The notes under the pieces are model-generated. The model was not told the origin of the DNA. It did no database searches and saw nothing but the letters and a program-made list of their open reading frames with translations. The position numbers and the translations under genes are program-made. Of a DNA stretch of 64,000 bases, positions 54,576-63,362 are shown piece by piece. Source of the DNA: Gracilimonas sp031581265. GTDB taxonomy: Bacteria; Bacteroidota; Rhodothermia; Balneolales; Balneolaceae. Position 1 is the stretch's first letter, and each line of letters starts with the position of its first letter. The DNA lies in NCBI RefSeq assembly GCF_031581265.1, contig NZ_JAVLBQ010000005.1:1-64000 (forward strand), given 5' to 3'.

Positions 54576-56315
54576 ATGAAAAATATTAAATACACCTTAT
54601 TATTAATTGTATGCATGGGCCTCGGTTTTGGGTTGAACCAAACCGCTGAAGCCCAGGTTACCGAAGGGGTTTTCCCCGCAGCAGGTTCTCCTGCAAATCC
54701 TGAAGTACATGCCAGCTGGAATAAATATTACGATTACCAGGGCATTACGGAATTAACAGCTGCATTAGCTGAAGCTCATCCCAACCTGATAAAAAGAGAA
54801 TCCATTGGAAAATCTTATGAAGGTCGGGATATCTGGCTAATGACTGTGACTAATTTCAATGAAGGAAATGCTGATCGTAAACCGGCTATGTACATTGACG
54901 GTAACATCCACTCCAATGAAATACAGGGAACTGAAGTTTCGCTTTATACCGCATGGTATTTAGCAGAGATGTATGGCGATAATGACTTCATTACCCAGTT
55001 ATTGGATGAGAAAACATTCTACATCGTTCCCACCATCAACCCTGATGGGCGCGAAAACTTCTTTAAAGCACCGAATACAGCAAGTTCACCCCGTTCAGGA
55101 GTGAAACCTATCGATAACGATTTGGATGGTGAAGTCAATGAGGATGGTTATGATGATCTGAATGGCGATGGAAGCATAACCATGATGCGCCGGAAAAATC
55201 CACGTGGACAATTTGTTGAACATCCAGAATATCCTGAACTGATGCAGCGTGTTGGTTCTGATCAATTCGGAGAATACGAACTACTGGGTTATGAAGGTCT
55301 CGATAACGACGGTGACGGCCGTATTAACGAAGATGGCGAAGGCTATTATGATCCGAATCGTGACTGGGGCTGGAAATGGCAACCGGATTACATTCAGGGC
55401 GGAGCTCATAAATATCCGTTCTCATTGCCGGAAAATCGTGCTGTTAAGGATTTTGTAATGAAACATCCAAACATTGCCGCTGCTCAGAGTTACCACAACA
55501 GCGGAGGCATGATTCTACGTGGACCGGGTGCTGCCGAAGATGTTGGTACTTATAACCGACAAGATGTTCAAGTGTACAATGCTTTGGGTGAAATGGGAGA
55601 GCGTCTCATGCCAGGATACAACTACCTGATCGTATACCAAGATCTGTACTCTGTATTCGGTGGTGAACTTGACTGGTTCTATGGCATTCGTGGTGCTTTT
55701 ACATTCACCAATGAGCTATGGACTTCTTTTGAGATGTTCAACGAAACAGACCGCTCCCGAACAGGTTCTTATGAATTCAACAAACATCTGTTATTTAATG
55801 ATGCATTAGTTGAGTGGGAGCCGTACAATCACCCACAATACGGTGAAATTGAAATAGGAGGCACTAAAAAGACCTTCGGTCGTGCACATCCCGGTTTCTT
55901 ATTGGAACAGATGGCTCACCGAAATATGGCCTTCACTGTTTATCATGCCTATCACACGCCAAACCTTGTAATTGATGAGATTTCTGAAAAAGATCTTGGC
56001 GGCGGATTAAAAGAGGTAACCGCTGTTATTACAAATACCCGCATGATACCCACCCATGCCAGTCACGATTTGAGAAATAATATTAGTCCGCCTAATTATG
56101 TAAGTATTGACGGTGCACGTGTTGAAGCCGGAATGATTGTAAACAATCGTGACCTCAATCAAACGACCGAACAAAAGCGAAACCCAAGCAAATTGGAAGT
56201 AGATAATGTTCCGGGAATGGGTTCTGTAACGGTAAGATGGATCATCAGTCGTGGAAACAATTATACCATCACCGTGGATAGCCAAAAAGGTGGAGTTGTT
56301 TCAAAGAGTAACTAA
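54576..56315 (+). CDS. Exported M14-family zinc carboxypeptidase
   Basis: 579 residues from the ATG at 54576, which starts a signal peptide ending AEAQ; a GTG at 54567 is less likely. The active site is intact: DGNIHSNEIQGTE with H112 and E115, PTINPDGREN, NRDWGWKWQ, the third ligand in QSYHNSGGM, and the catalytic glutamate in FTNELWTSFE. EF-hand-like DNDLDGEVNEDG and DNDGDGRINEDG loops probably bind calcium. A C-terminal beta domain follows. It digests peptides outside the inner membrane, in an operon with a degenerate paralogue. Confidence 0.88.
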   Translation: MKNIKYTLLLIVCMGLGFGLNQTAEAQVTEGVFPAAGSPANPEVHASWNKYYDYQGITELTAALAEAHPNLIKRESIGKSYEGRDIWLMTVTNFNEGNADRKPAMYIDGNIHSNEIQGTEVSLYTAWYLAEMYGDNDFITQLLDEKTFYIVPTINPDGRENFFKAPNTASSPRSGVKPIDNDLDGEVNEDGYDDLNGDGSITMMRRKNPRGQFVEHPEYPELMQRVGSDQFGEYELLGYEGLDNDGDGRINEDGEGYYDPNRDWGWKWQPDYIQGGAHKYPFSLPENRAVKDFVMKHPNIAAAQSYHNSGGMILRGPGAAEDVGTYNRQDVQVYNALGEMGERLMPGYNYLIVYQDLYSVFGGELDWFYGIRGAFTFTNELWTSFEMFNETDRSRTGSYEFNKHLLFNDALVEWEPYNHPQYGEIEIGGTKKTFGRAHPGFLLEQMAHRNMAFTVYHAYHTPNLVIDEISEKDLGGGLKEVTAVITNTRMIPTHASHDLRNNISPPNYVSIDGARVEAGMIVNNRDLNQTTEQKRNPSKLEVDNVPGMGSVTVRWIISRGNNYTITVDSQKGGVVSKSN

Positions 56316-56340
56316 TACTTTTAAATTACTTCAATTCTAA

Positions 56341-56372
56341 AAGGGATATGCTTATGCATGTCCCTTTTTTTT
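56341..56372 (+). terminator. Terminator of the M14 operon
   Basis: AAGGGATATGC pairs with GCATGTCCCTT (one wobble) around a four-base loop, followed by eight T. It starts 26 bases after the stop codon. Confidence 0.85.
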
Positions 56373-56428
56373 ATTTGCATATCTCCTAAATTGATACTAT
56401 TTATTTAGTAAAGATAAATCTTTGGGTC

Positions 56429-57682
56429 ATGCATTCGTTCCTAAAACTACATTTTGCTCTTCTCTTTCTAGTAATCGGAATTAGTGCCTGTGCTAATGAA
56501 ACAACCGAAGACAAGAAATCAGAACTTCCTGAATCCGCGAAAAATCTAACTAATCTTACTGTTTACCCTGAAGACCCGGAACCGGAATATGAGATAGAGC
56601 TCATTGCTGAACAAGATTTTGGAGGAAGTGACAGCATTTATATTTCGTATGTTTCAGACATCATTTCAGATGAAGAAAACCGGGTAATAATTGCTGACGG
56701 AGCCCGCGGTAAATGCAAAATCCATGTATTCAACCCGGATGGCAGTTATTTAAGAACCGTTGGCAGAAATGGCAGAGGTCCCGGCGAATTTATTGCTATC
56801 AAAAATCTATTCATCTTAAATAACAAGCTCTTTGTATTGGACCACCATTTGAAGCGAATAAGTGTTTTTTCTCTAAGCTCTTTTGAGCTTTTGGATACCA
56901 TTAATACCCACCCGAATTACCTGAAACAAATGGAAGACTTGGGATCTGCCTCTCCTTTAGATTTTCACCTACGTGACGATGGAAATTTTTTAGTAGGATT
57001 CGCAGACCAAATACTAATTCAAGAAAATGATATTCGTAAAGATACCAAGTATTTCATTTTCAATAACGAATGGGAAATCATTTCTGAACAAATATTTTCC
57101 CGTCCACCTCATCAATACTATTATTCAAATGTTGGGAACCGTCCCAGTTTACGAACATACTCTTTTATGAATCAATCGCTGATGGATGTAGCTGCAGATG
57201 GAACAATATTTTCTGCTTGGTCAGAAGATTTTTTAATAAAAGTACATGATACTAATGGAAACTACCTACGATCAATCTATTATCCATTCAATTACAGTCG
57301 ATTAAACAAAGATGATATTATTAACAAGCACGATGAATATTTGGAAAATAGTCCAGAAGGAATAAAAAGATGGAAAGACGTAGCTCAAACTGTTGATTAT
57401 CCTGATTTTTGGCCGGCTATTCAAAACCTTATTGTGGATGATAAAGACCGTATTTGGGTAGCTACTAAAACCGACAGCAAAACAGAGTTTGAATGGTGGG
57501 TTCTAAATAATCAGGGTAAACTTTTGGCTAAATTTAATTGGCCGGGTGAGAAAGTTAGTCAAAACATTGGTAATGGGAAAACTATGAAGATCAGGAATGG
57601 CTATTTATATACCTATATATTCCAAGAGGAGGATGCTTCAAGATTAGTTACTCGGTATCTTATTGACCTAACTCCAAAATAA
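56429..57682 (+). CDS. 6-bladed beta-propeller lipoprotein, paralogue
   Basis: 417 residues, lipobox ISAC (C21). Propeller strands with the family hallmark VGRNGRGPGEFIAIKNLF near 118 and repeats such as DVAADGTIFSAWSEDFLIKV and VDDKDRIWVAT. It is a member of the same family as the gene at 8896-10110. Surface- or periplasm-exposed; ligand unknown. It has a terminator on each side. Confidence 0.85.
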   Translation: MHSFLKLHFALLFLVIGISACANETTEDKKSELPESAKNLTNLTVYPEDPEPEYEIELIAEQDFGGSDSIYISYVSDIISDEENRVIIADGARGKCKIHVFNPDGSYLRTVGRNGRGPGEFIAIKNLFILNNKLFVLDHHLKRISVFSLSSFELLDTINTHPNYLKQMEDLGSASPLDFHLRDDGNFLVGFADQILIQENDIRKDTKYFIFNNEWEIISEQIFSRPPHQYYYSNVGNRPSLRTYSFMNQSLMDVAADGTIFSAWSEDFLIKVHDTNGNYLRSIYYPFNYSRLNKDDIINKHDEYLENSPEGIKRWKDVAQTVDYPDFWPAIQNLIVDDKDRIWVATKTDSKTEFEWWVLNNQGKLLAKFNWPGEKVSQNIGNGKTMKIRNGYLYTYIFQEEDASRLVTRYLIDLTPK

Positions 57683-57694
57683 CCTAATACTCTA

Positions 57695-57736
57695 AATAAA
57701 AAGACCTGTCAGGTTTTAAAAAGCTAACAGGTCTTT
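57695..57736 (-). terminator. Terminator between the propeller and gltX genes
   Basis: AAAGACCTGT and ACAGGTCTTT form a perfect 10-bp stem. The minus strand has the better T-run (TTTTTATTT), so it ends gltX; it may also serve the plus-strand propeller gene. Confidence 0.7.
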
Positions 57737-57775
57737 ATCATTAATTCTTAGAAGTAAGATCTAAACTAATCCACT

Positions 57776-59254
57776 TTAAAGCCTTTCAATGGCAGTATCG
57801 ATACGGGATATTACCTCTTCTTTCCCTATCAACTCAAGAGCAGGGGTTAAGTCGGGCCCGAAACCCTGACCACTGACAGCAACCCGAAGCGGCATCATTA
57901 GCTTTCCAAAACCCACGTCATACTCATCAATGGTTTCCTTGATCTTGTCCTTCAACGTAACAGCTTCAAAATCCTGTTCTGAAAGCTGTTCGATCTTATC
58001 ACGATAGGCCTTCAAAATAACAGGGGTATCATCTTTCCATTTTTTCAGTGCTTTCTCATCATACTCTTTTGGTGCTTCAAAAAAGAATGAACCCATACTT
58101 ACAAACTCGTCAATTTTAGAAACCCGCTCTTGTAAAAGCTCTATTACCGTTGTTAAAAACTCATCATCCGGTATCTCATATCCTTCTCCCAAAAATAATG
58201 CTTCTACCCTCGGCCTGAGTTCTTCTATGGAATGCTCGCGGATGTAGTTCTCGTTATACCACATCAATTTTTTGTAATTGAAAACGGCACCACCTTTTGA
58301 AACACGATCTAAGGTAAACAGCTCACAAAGTTCTTCCATGGTGTGGATCTCAGAATCATCACCGGGACTCCACCCCAAGTACGCAAGAAAGTTCACCAAT
58401 GCATCCGGCTCATAATTTCCGGTGATATAATCTTTAGTGTTTACCGGAATTCCTTCACTTTCAGCTTTACGCTTAGAAAGTTTTCCGCCACTTGGGCTCA
58501 TTATTAACGGCAAATGGGCCATCGTGGGTGGTTCCCATCCAAAAGCTTCATATAAGAGAATATGCTTCGGAGTACTGCTCAACCACTCCTCTCCCCTGAT
58601 CACATGCGTAATTTCCATGGTATGATCATCCACCACATTAGCAAGATGATAGGTAGGCATGCCATCCGATTTTAGCAGTACTTGGTCATCAAGTCCCTCG
58701 GTATCAAAAGAAACATGACTGCGAATTTCATCTTCAAAACGGATGGTTTCTTTTCGGGGAACTTTGAGTCGAACCACATACTCATCACCATTCTCGAGTC
58801 TCTTTTCCACTTCATCCTGGGACAGGGTGAGACTGTTTTTCATAGACTGTCGGGTTATGGCATCATACTTCGGAGATGGGTTACCCGATTTCATCAAGCG
58901 CTCACGCATCTCCTCTATTTCTTCCACGGTATCAAAAGCGTAGTAGGCATGACCGGATTCTACAAGTTGCTCCGCGTATTTGTGATAAATGTCTTTGCGC
59001 TCACTTTGTCGGTATGGCCCAAAATCTCCACCTACTCCGGGACCTTCATCAATTTCCATACCGGCCCAGTTTAGTGAATCGATAATGTCTTGTTCGGCCC
59101 CTTCCACGTAACGGGATTGATCGGTATCCTCAATTCTGAGCACAAAAACCCCATCGTTATGACGTGCAAATAAGTAGTTATAAAGTGCGGTCCGGAGTCC
59201 GCCAATGTGTAAAAATCCGGTTGGTGAAGGCGCAAATCGTACGCGAACTGACAT
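57776..59254 (-). CDS. gltX: Glutamyl-tRNA synthetase
   Basis: 492 residues, class I synthetase. HIGH-like FLHIGGLRTALYN (HIGG at 16-19), FVLRIEDTDQSRY, and the KMSKS-like GGKLSKRKA (KLSKR at 258-262) are present. The C-terminal anticodon-binding domain is of normal size. Whether it charges only tRNA-Glu or also tRNA-Gln cannot be told from the sequence. Monocistronic. Confidence 0.96.
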   Translation of the reverse strand: MSVRVRFAPSPTGFLHIGGLRTALYNYLFARHNDGVFVLRIEDTDQSRYVEGAEQDIIDSLNWAGMEIDEGPGVGGDFGPYRQSERKDIYHKYAEQLVESGHAYYAFDTVEEIEEMRERLMKSGNPSPKYDAITRQSMKNSLTLSQDEVEKRLENGDEYVVRLKVPRKETIRFEDEIRSHVSFDTEGLDDQVLLKSDGMPTYHLANVVDDHTMEITHVIRGEEWLSSTPKHILLYEAFGWEPPTMAHLPLIMSPSGGKLSKRKAESEGIPVNTKDYITGNYEPDALVNFLAYLGWSPGDDSEIHTMEELCELFTLDRVSKGGAVFNYKKLMWYNENYIREHSIEELRPRVEALFLGEGYEIPDDEFLTTVIELLQERVSKIDEFVSMGSFFFEAPKEYDEKALKKWKDDTPVILKAYRDKIEQLSEQDFEAVTLKDKIKETIDEYDVGFGKLMMPLRVAVSGQGFGPDLTPALELIGKEEVISRIDTAIERL

Positions 59255-59326
59255 ATGTTATTTTGTTTTGATGAATTCTTCTAATTTCAGCCCTAAAGAT
59301 AAGAAATTTTAACTGCTAAATTTTGA

Positions 59327-60046
59327 ATGTTGAATTACCTAAGTTTCATTCAACATTTAAAATTAAAGCATTACCCATTGCGAGTAGCATTACACCAACC
59401 TCAATTCTCTCCCAACTTATTTGATCTTGCCACTATGCTTAAGGCTGATCTTATTGTTTGGGATGATATGGCAGAGTGGTCCAGGAAAGGGCGTACACAC
59501 CGGGCTCAAATCCGCGGAGAACATGGATTGCAGTGGATTAATTTACCCATCGTAACCGAAGACCGAAGTAAACCCATCAAGGATGTACGTATAGACCATT
59601 TCATTGACTGGTTTGAACCGCTATGGAATGCCATCTATCACAACTACCAGAATGCTACCTACTTTGATCTTTTTGTGGATGAGCTACACAATGACTTTGA
59701 AACAGCTGCCCGCCATAAAAAGTTAGTTGATTTCAATGTTCATTTTTTCTCACGTATGCTGAAATACCTGGAAATAAACCTCACGATCCACTATTCCAGT
59801 GAAATTAAAGAATACGATATCTACCCAGACACTTTTGCTGAAAATTTAGGGGCAGATATCCTCTACCAGGAACACCGCTCAAGACACTATCAAAGGCATT
59901 CCGAAATAGCTTCAGAACCGCTGGATAATCATCCTACCTATCCTCAAGTTGGTGATGGCTTTTTGAAAGGATGCTGTCTTATTGATCTGCTACTAAATTG
60001 TGGAAAAGAAAGCTTTAAAATACTTGATCAGCTAAAGCTATATTGA
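59327..60046 (+). CDS. WbqC-like family protein
   Basis: 239 residues. ALHQPQFSPNLFDLATMLKADL near residue 22 and RAQIRGEHGLQWINLPIV are the hallmarks of the WbqC family, often linked to polysaccharide or glycan gene sets, of unknown biochemical role. The first 15 residues are unusual, and the true start may be a TTG at 59378, just before RVALHQPQ. Cytoplasmic. Confidence 0.82.
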   Translation: MLNYLSFIQHLKLKHYPLRVALHQPQFSPNLFDLATMLKADLIVWDDMAEWSRKGRTHRAQIRGEHGLQWINLPIVTEDRSKPIKDVRIDHFIDWFEPLWNAIYHNYQNATYFDLFVDELHNDFETAARHKKLVDFNVHFFSRMLKYLEINLTIHYSSEIKEYDIYPDTFAENLGADILYQEHRSRHYQRHSEIASEPLDNHPTYPQVGDGFLKGCCLIDLLLNCGKESFKILDQLKLY

Positions 60047-60106
60047 CGAATTCATGATGAGCTAAATTCGGCTTTTAAAATAAGCACACATTATCTATCA
60101 TCTGTC

Positions 60107-60235
60107 ATGGAAGAAAAAACAACCGATCAAAAAATTAAACCCAAATGGCGAACCGATTATACGGTGGTTGCCATCGTTGGGGTGATTTGTATTCTTCTGT
60201 TCTATTGGTTCACTTCAACCTTCAATTTGCCGTAA
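60107..60235 (+). CDS. 42-residue single-pass membrane protein upstream of the symporter
   Basis: Short frame: a charged N-terminus (MEEKTTDQKIKPKWR), one membrane helix (YTVVAIVGVICILLFYWF) and TSTFNLP, ending in TAA. The symporter ATG follows at once with no gap. The shape and position recall small partner proteins of sodium:solute symporters such as YhdT of PanF, but there is no sequence match to rely on. It fits the cytoplasm-in, tail-out topology. Confidence 0.65.
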   Translation: MEEKTTDQKIKPKWRTDYTVVAIVGVICILLFYWFTSTFNLP

Positions 60236-61966
60236 ATGAGTTGGATTGACTGGTCGGTTTTACTCGCTTTTCTTGCCTATACCATCTGGGATGGGACTCG
60301 TCGGGGCAAAGATGCTTCAACTATAGAGGGATATCTGTTGGCCAACAGATCTATGCCCTGGTGGGCGGCCGGACTTTCCGTAATGGCCACCCAGGCTTCT
60401 GCTATCACTTTTATTGGAACTACAGGAATTGCCTATGTCGAAGACATGCGGTTTGTTCAAACCTACCTGGCTACTCCCTTTGCTATGATCTTCATCTGTA
60501 TGTTCCTGGTTCCCTTCTTCAGCAAGATGAAAAATTTCACCGCTTATGAAGTGCTTGAAGAACGCTTTGGATTGAAAACAAGACTTACTACCTCGGGTTT
60601 ATTTCTGATCTCTCGGGGACTCGCATTAGGTGTGGTCATAGCGGCTCCCTCCTATGTATTATCTCTGTTATTAGGGTTACCGCTCAACATTACCATTCTC
60701 ATCATTGGTGTCATAGCTACTGCTTACACGACTGTTGGTGGTATCGCGGGGGTGATCACAACCGATGTAAAACAAATGGCCATCATGATGTTTGGGCTTA
60801 TTTTTTGTTTTATCCTGATATGGGTTAACCTGCCTGAAGAAGTAGGCTTTGAAGGGGCTTTATACCTGGCCGGTAGTCTCGAAAAACTTACTGCTCTCGA
60901 TCTTAATTTTGATCTTTCTGAAAAATATAACGTGTGGAGTGGCGTTATTGCGGCCTTCTTTTTAATGGCCTCCTATTTCGGTACCGACCAAACCCAAGTG
61001 CAGCGTTACTTAACCACCGATTCCGAAAAAAATGCCCGTAAATCTTTACTGATGACGGGTTATGCTAAAATCCCTATGCAGTTTTTTATTCTTCTGCTTG
61101 GGGTGATGTTGTATGTATTTTTCATCTTTAATACGGCACCGGCTTCCTTTCGGGCAACCGAACCGGTAGCTCAAACCGAACAGCAGCAAATCGTGGAACA
61201 GAAGATTCTCAAAGAATATGAAGTTGCTCACTTAGCTCGAAAAGAAGCAGCCCTGGAAGCAGTCCAAAACCGTAATCAAGAGACACAGCAGCTTTTTGTT
61301 GACGCTGATGCTTCCATGAACGAAGCCAGAGATGCTGAGTTAGCATTGCAGTCAGAAATAAGACAGGCCGATGTCAATGATACAAATTACATCTTCCCCT
61401 ATTTTATTCTTAATCACGTGCCCATAGGTATTATTGGTTTGATTGTAGGAGGTATCTTTGCGGCTGCACTAAGCTCCATTGACAGTGAACTGAATGCACT
61501 TACTACCGTCTCCATAGTGGATTGGTATCAACGACTTAAGGGAGATACTCATACAGAGGCTCACTATGTCAAGTCTTCTCGTGGGGTCACTTTCTTTTGG
61601 GGAGCACTGGCTACCATATCGGCTTTATTGATGGGCGAAACGCAATCCATTATTGAGTTGGTGAATAAAATTGGAAGCTATTTCTATGGCTCCATTTTGG
61701 GTGTATTCATTCTTTTACTATGGGTGAAAAGAGCTACCGGTACCGGAGCATTAATTGGCTTGATTTCAGGAATGTTCTCGGTATTCATTTTCGACCGCCT
61801 ATTCTATAACGCCACCACCAATGATTACTCCTTCATCTTGCCCTGGAGCCTCATGCCGGATGGTTATGATAAAGCAATAGAATTTTTATGGTTGAATCCT
61901 GTGGGGACAGCAGTGGTTGTAATCGTGGGTATCACCATCAGCCTGATCTGGCCTAAAGACAAATAG
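60236..61966 (+). CDS. Sodium:solute symporter (SSS family)
   Basis: 576 residues with about 13 membrane segments. The SSS features are GLSVMATQASAITFIGTTG near residue 47, MASYFGTDQTQVQRYLT near 245 and FAAALSSIDSELNALTTV near 418. A helical, charged loop of about 80 residues (EQQQIVEQKILKEYEVAHLA) is inserted before the later helices. It imports a small organic solute such as a sugar, vitamin or amino acid with sodium. Directly preceded by the 42-residue membrane protein. Confidence 0.92.
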   Translation: MSWIDWSVLLAFLAYTIWDGTRRGKDASTIEGYLLANRSMPWWAAGLSVMATQASAITFIGTTGIAYVEDMRFVQTYLATPFAMIFICMFLVPFFSKMKNFTAYEVLEERFGLKTRLTTSGLFLISRGLALGVVIAAPSYVLSLLLGLPLNITILIIGVIATAYTTVGGIAGVITTDVKQMAIMMFGLIFCFILIWVNLPEEVGFEGALYLAGSLEKLTALDLNFDLSEKYNVWSGVIAAFFLMASYFGTDQTQVQRYLTTDSEKNARKSLLMTGYAKIPMQFFILLLGVMLYVFFIFNTAPASFRATEPVAQTEQQQIVEQKILKEYEVAHLARKEAALEAVQNRNQETQQLFVDADASMNEARDAELALQSEIRQADVNDTNYIFPYFILNHVPIGIIGLIVGGIFAAALSSIDSELNALTTVSIVDWYQRLKGDTHTEAHYVKSSRGVTFFWGALATISALLMGETQSIIELVNKIGSYFYGSILGVFILLLWVKRATGTGALIGLISGMFSVFIFDRLFYNATTNDYSFILPWSLMPDGYDKAIEFLWLNPVGTAVVVIVGITISLIWPKDK

Positions 61967-61975
61967 CTATTTTTG

Positions 61976-62000
61976 GCCACGAAATCTCAAAAACACAAAA
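61976..62000 (+). repeat. GCCACGAA-type repeat, degenerate copy
   Basis: GCCACGAAATCTCAAAAACAC, 10 bases after the symporter stop, is akin to the copies at 85-110 and 39889-39982. Confidence 0.4.
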
Positions 62001-62028
62001 TTTTTAAAGATACTTGCCCCACAACGTA

Positions 62029-62049
62029 GGGCGGATTGGTAATCCGCCC
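62029..62049. repeat. REP-like perfect inverted repeat
   Basis: GGGCGGATT and AATCCGCCC pair perfectly around GGT between convergent genes. GC-rich in an AT-rich surrounding and without a T-run, so more like a dispersed palindrome than a terminator. Confidence 0.5.
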
Positions 62050-62131
62050 AGGTAGCCAAGGTAAAGAACTACGATGCGGATCAAACTGCTCGGACAACCT
62101 GCCCAAGCTAGGTGGAATACTATCAAACCCT

Positions 62132-63010
62132 TTATGCTTTTTTCTTTCCCTTTACAATCTCAATTTCTTTCTCTTCCCCGAATTTTGATCCTACCGGTGG
62201 GCGATATATCTGAAATGGAATCTTCAGCAAATTACCGAGATCACTGTTTTCCTCTGGATCCATATGGGTATCGATGCCATATTTAAGCTCTTTCACATCT
62301 TCAACTTCAGCAAAAGTACCAAAAACGCGATCCCAAATTGCGAATATATTCCCATAGTTAGTATCTGTGAGGGGTTGGGTGTAATGGTGATGTACTTTAT
62401 GCATCAGCGGTGTAATGAATATCCAAGATAACGCCCGGTCTAACTTCTTAGGCATATTAATATTGGCGTGCGTTAAGTGGGCAAATAGGGCTGAAATACT
62501 TTGATACAGGAAAACAATCCAAATAGGTACGCCTACAACGATGACACCAATAATAGTGAATACCATCCTGAATACGGCTTCTCCCGGGTGATGGCGTAGA
62601 CCGGTTGTAACATCTACGGTAGTATCACTGTGATGGACTAAATGAAATCGCCACATAAATTTCACCTTATGTTCGATCCAGTGGATGAGATAGGCTCCAA
62701 AAAAATCAAGCAGCATCACCCCTACAATAGCTTGGGCCCAAATAGGCATTTCAATCCATTGCAGAACTCCAAATTCATTGGTCGTCACATAATTGGATGA
62801 CCAAACCAATATCCCCGCAAAACCTAAACCTATCACCACAAAAAAGGCATTAAGTACCAGGTTTATGGCGGCATGCCTTACTTTTTTATATCCAAATTCA
62901 AATAAAGGAAAAACTCCCTCAATTACCCAGAACAAAAATATTCCTCCAATTAGAATTCCTGCTCTAAAAGTTGTTGGAACGTTTTCAAAAAAGTCGACTA
63001 AAGCTTCCAT
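62132..63010 (-). CDS. Sterol desaturase/fatty-acid hydroxylase family protein
   Basis: 292 residues, four or five membrane segments. The di-iron histidine boxes are clear: HWIEH (125-129 region), HLVHHSD, RHHPGE and HKVHHHY. The family inserts hydroxyl groups or double bonds into membrane lipids or carotenoids using oxygen. Probable substrate is a fatty acyl chain or a carotenoid, not a sterol. Alone in its region. Confidence 0.9.
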   Translation of the reverse strand: MEALVDFFENVPTTFRAGILIGGIFLFWVIEGVFPLFEFGYKKVRHAAINLVLNAFFVVIGLGFAGILVWSSNYVTTNEFGVLQWIEMPIWAQAIVGVMLLDFFGAYLIHWIEHKVKFMWRFHLVHHSDTTVDVTTGLRHHPGEAVFRMVFTIIGVIVVGVPIWIVFLYQSISALFAHLTHANINMPKKLDRALSWIFITPLMHKVHHHYTQPLTDTNYGNIFAIWDRVFGTFAEVEDVKELKYGIDTHMDPEENSDLGNLLKIPFQIYRPPVGSKFGEEKEIEIVKGKKKA

Positions 63011-63362
63011 AGTTTGCCAAAAATGTTTCTTTAAAACCTAAGTTCGATTATAAAACATCAAGAAATAGGCATCCCTGCAGGCTGAGCGCTTAAAATGCGT
63101 TTTTAAAAATAGTTGCTTGACGTGATCTCAAATATTCAAATACCTGTTATGCTATTGTTCTTTTGTCCCGAGCTCGGGATCGCGTTTAACATGGGAAATA
63201 TTTGAAAATTGTGATGCGCTCAAAGTGACAACTTCAGCTATCTTTAAATCAATATAAATCGAACACAGGCTTAACGTACTTGATTTAGAAAATAAAAACC
63301 AAAAAAATCCAGTGTGCTAAAAATTAATAACACACGGGAAAGATATTCAGTTTTATCTTTTT
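63011..63362. other. Intergenic region with palindrome and dispersed repeat
   Basis: 352 bases without a gene. Contains a perfect palindrome TCCCGAGCTCGGGA at 63166-63179 and the second copy of the 19-bp element at 63246-63264. I see no promoter with certainty. Confidence 0.5.
63246..63264 (-). repeat. Dispersed 19-bp intergenic element, copy 2
   Basis: Exact reverse complement of 26-44, extended on one side to CCTGTGTTCG. Intergenic. Confidence 0.6.
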
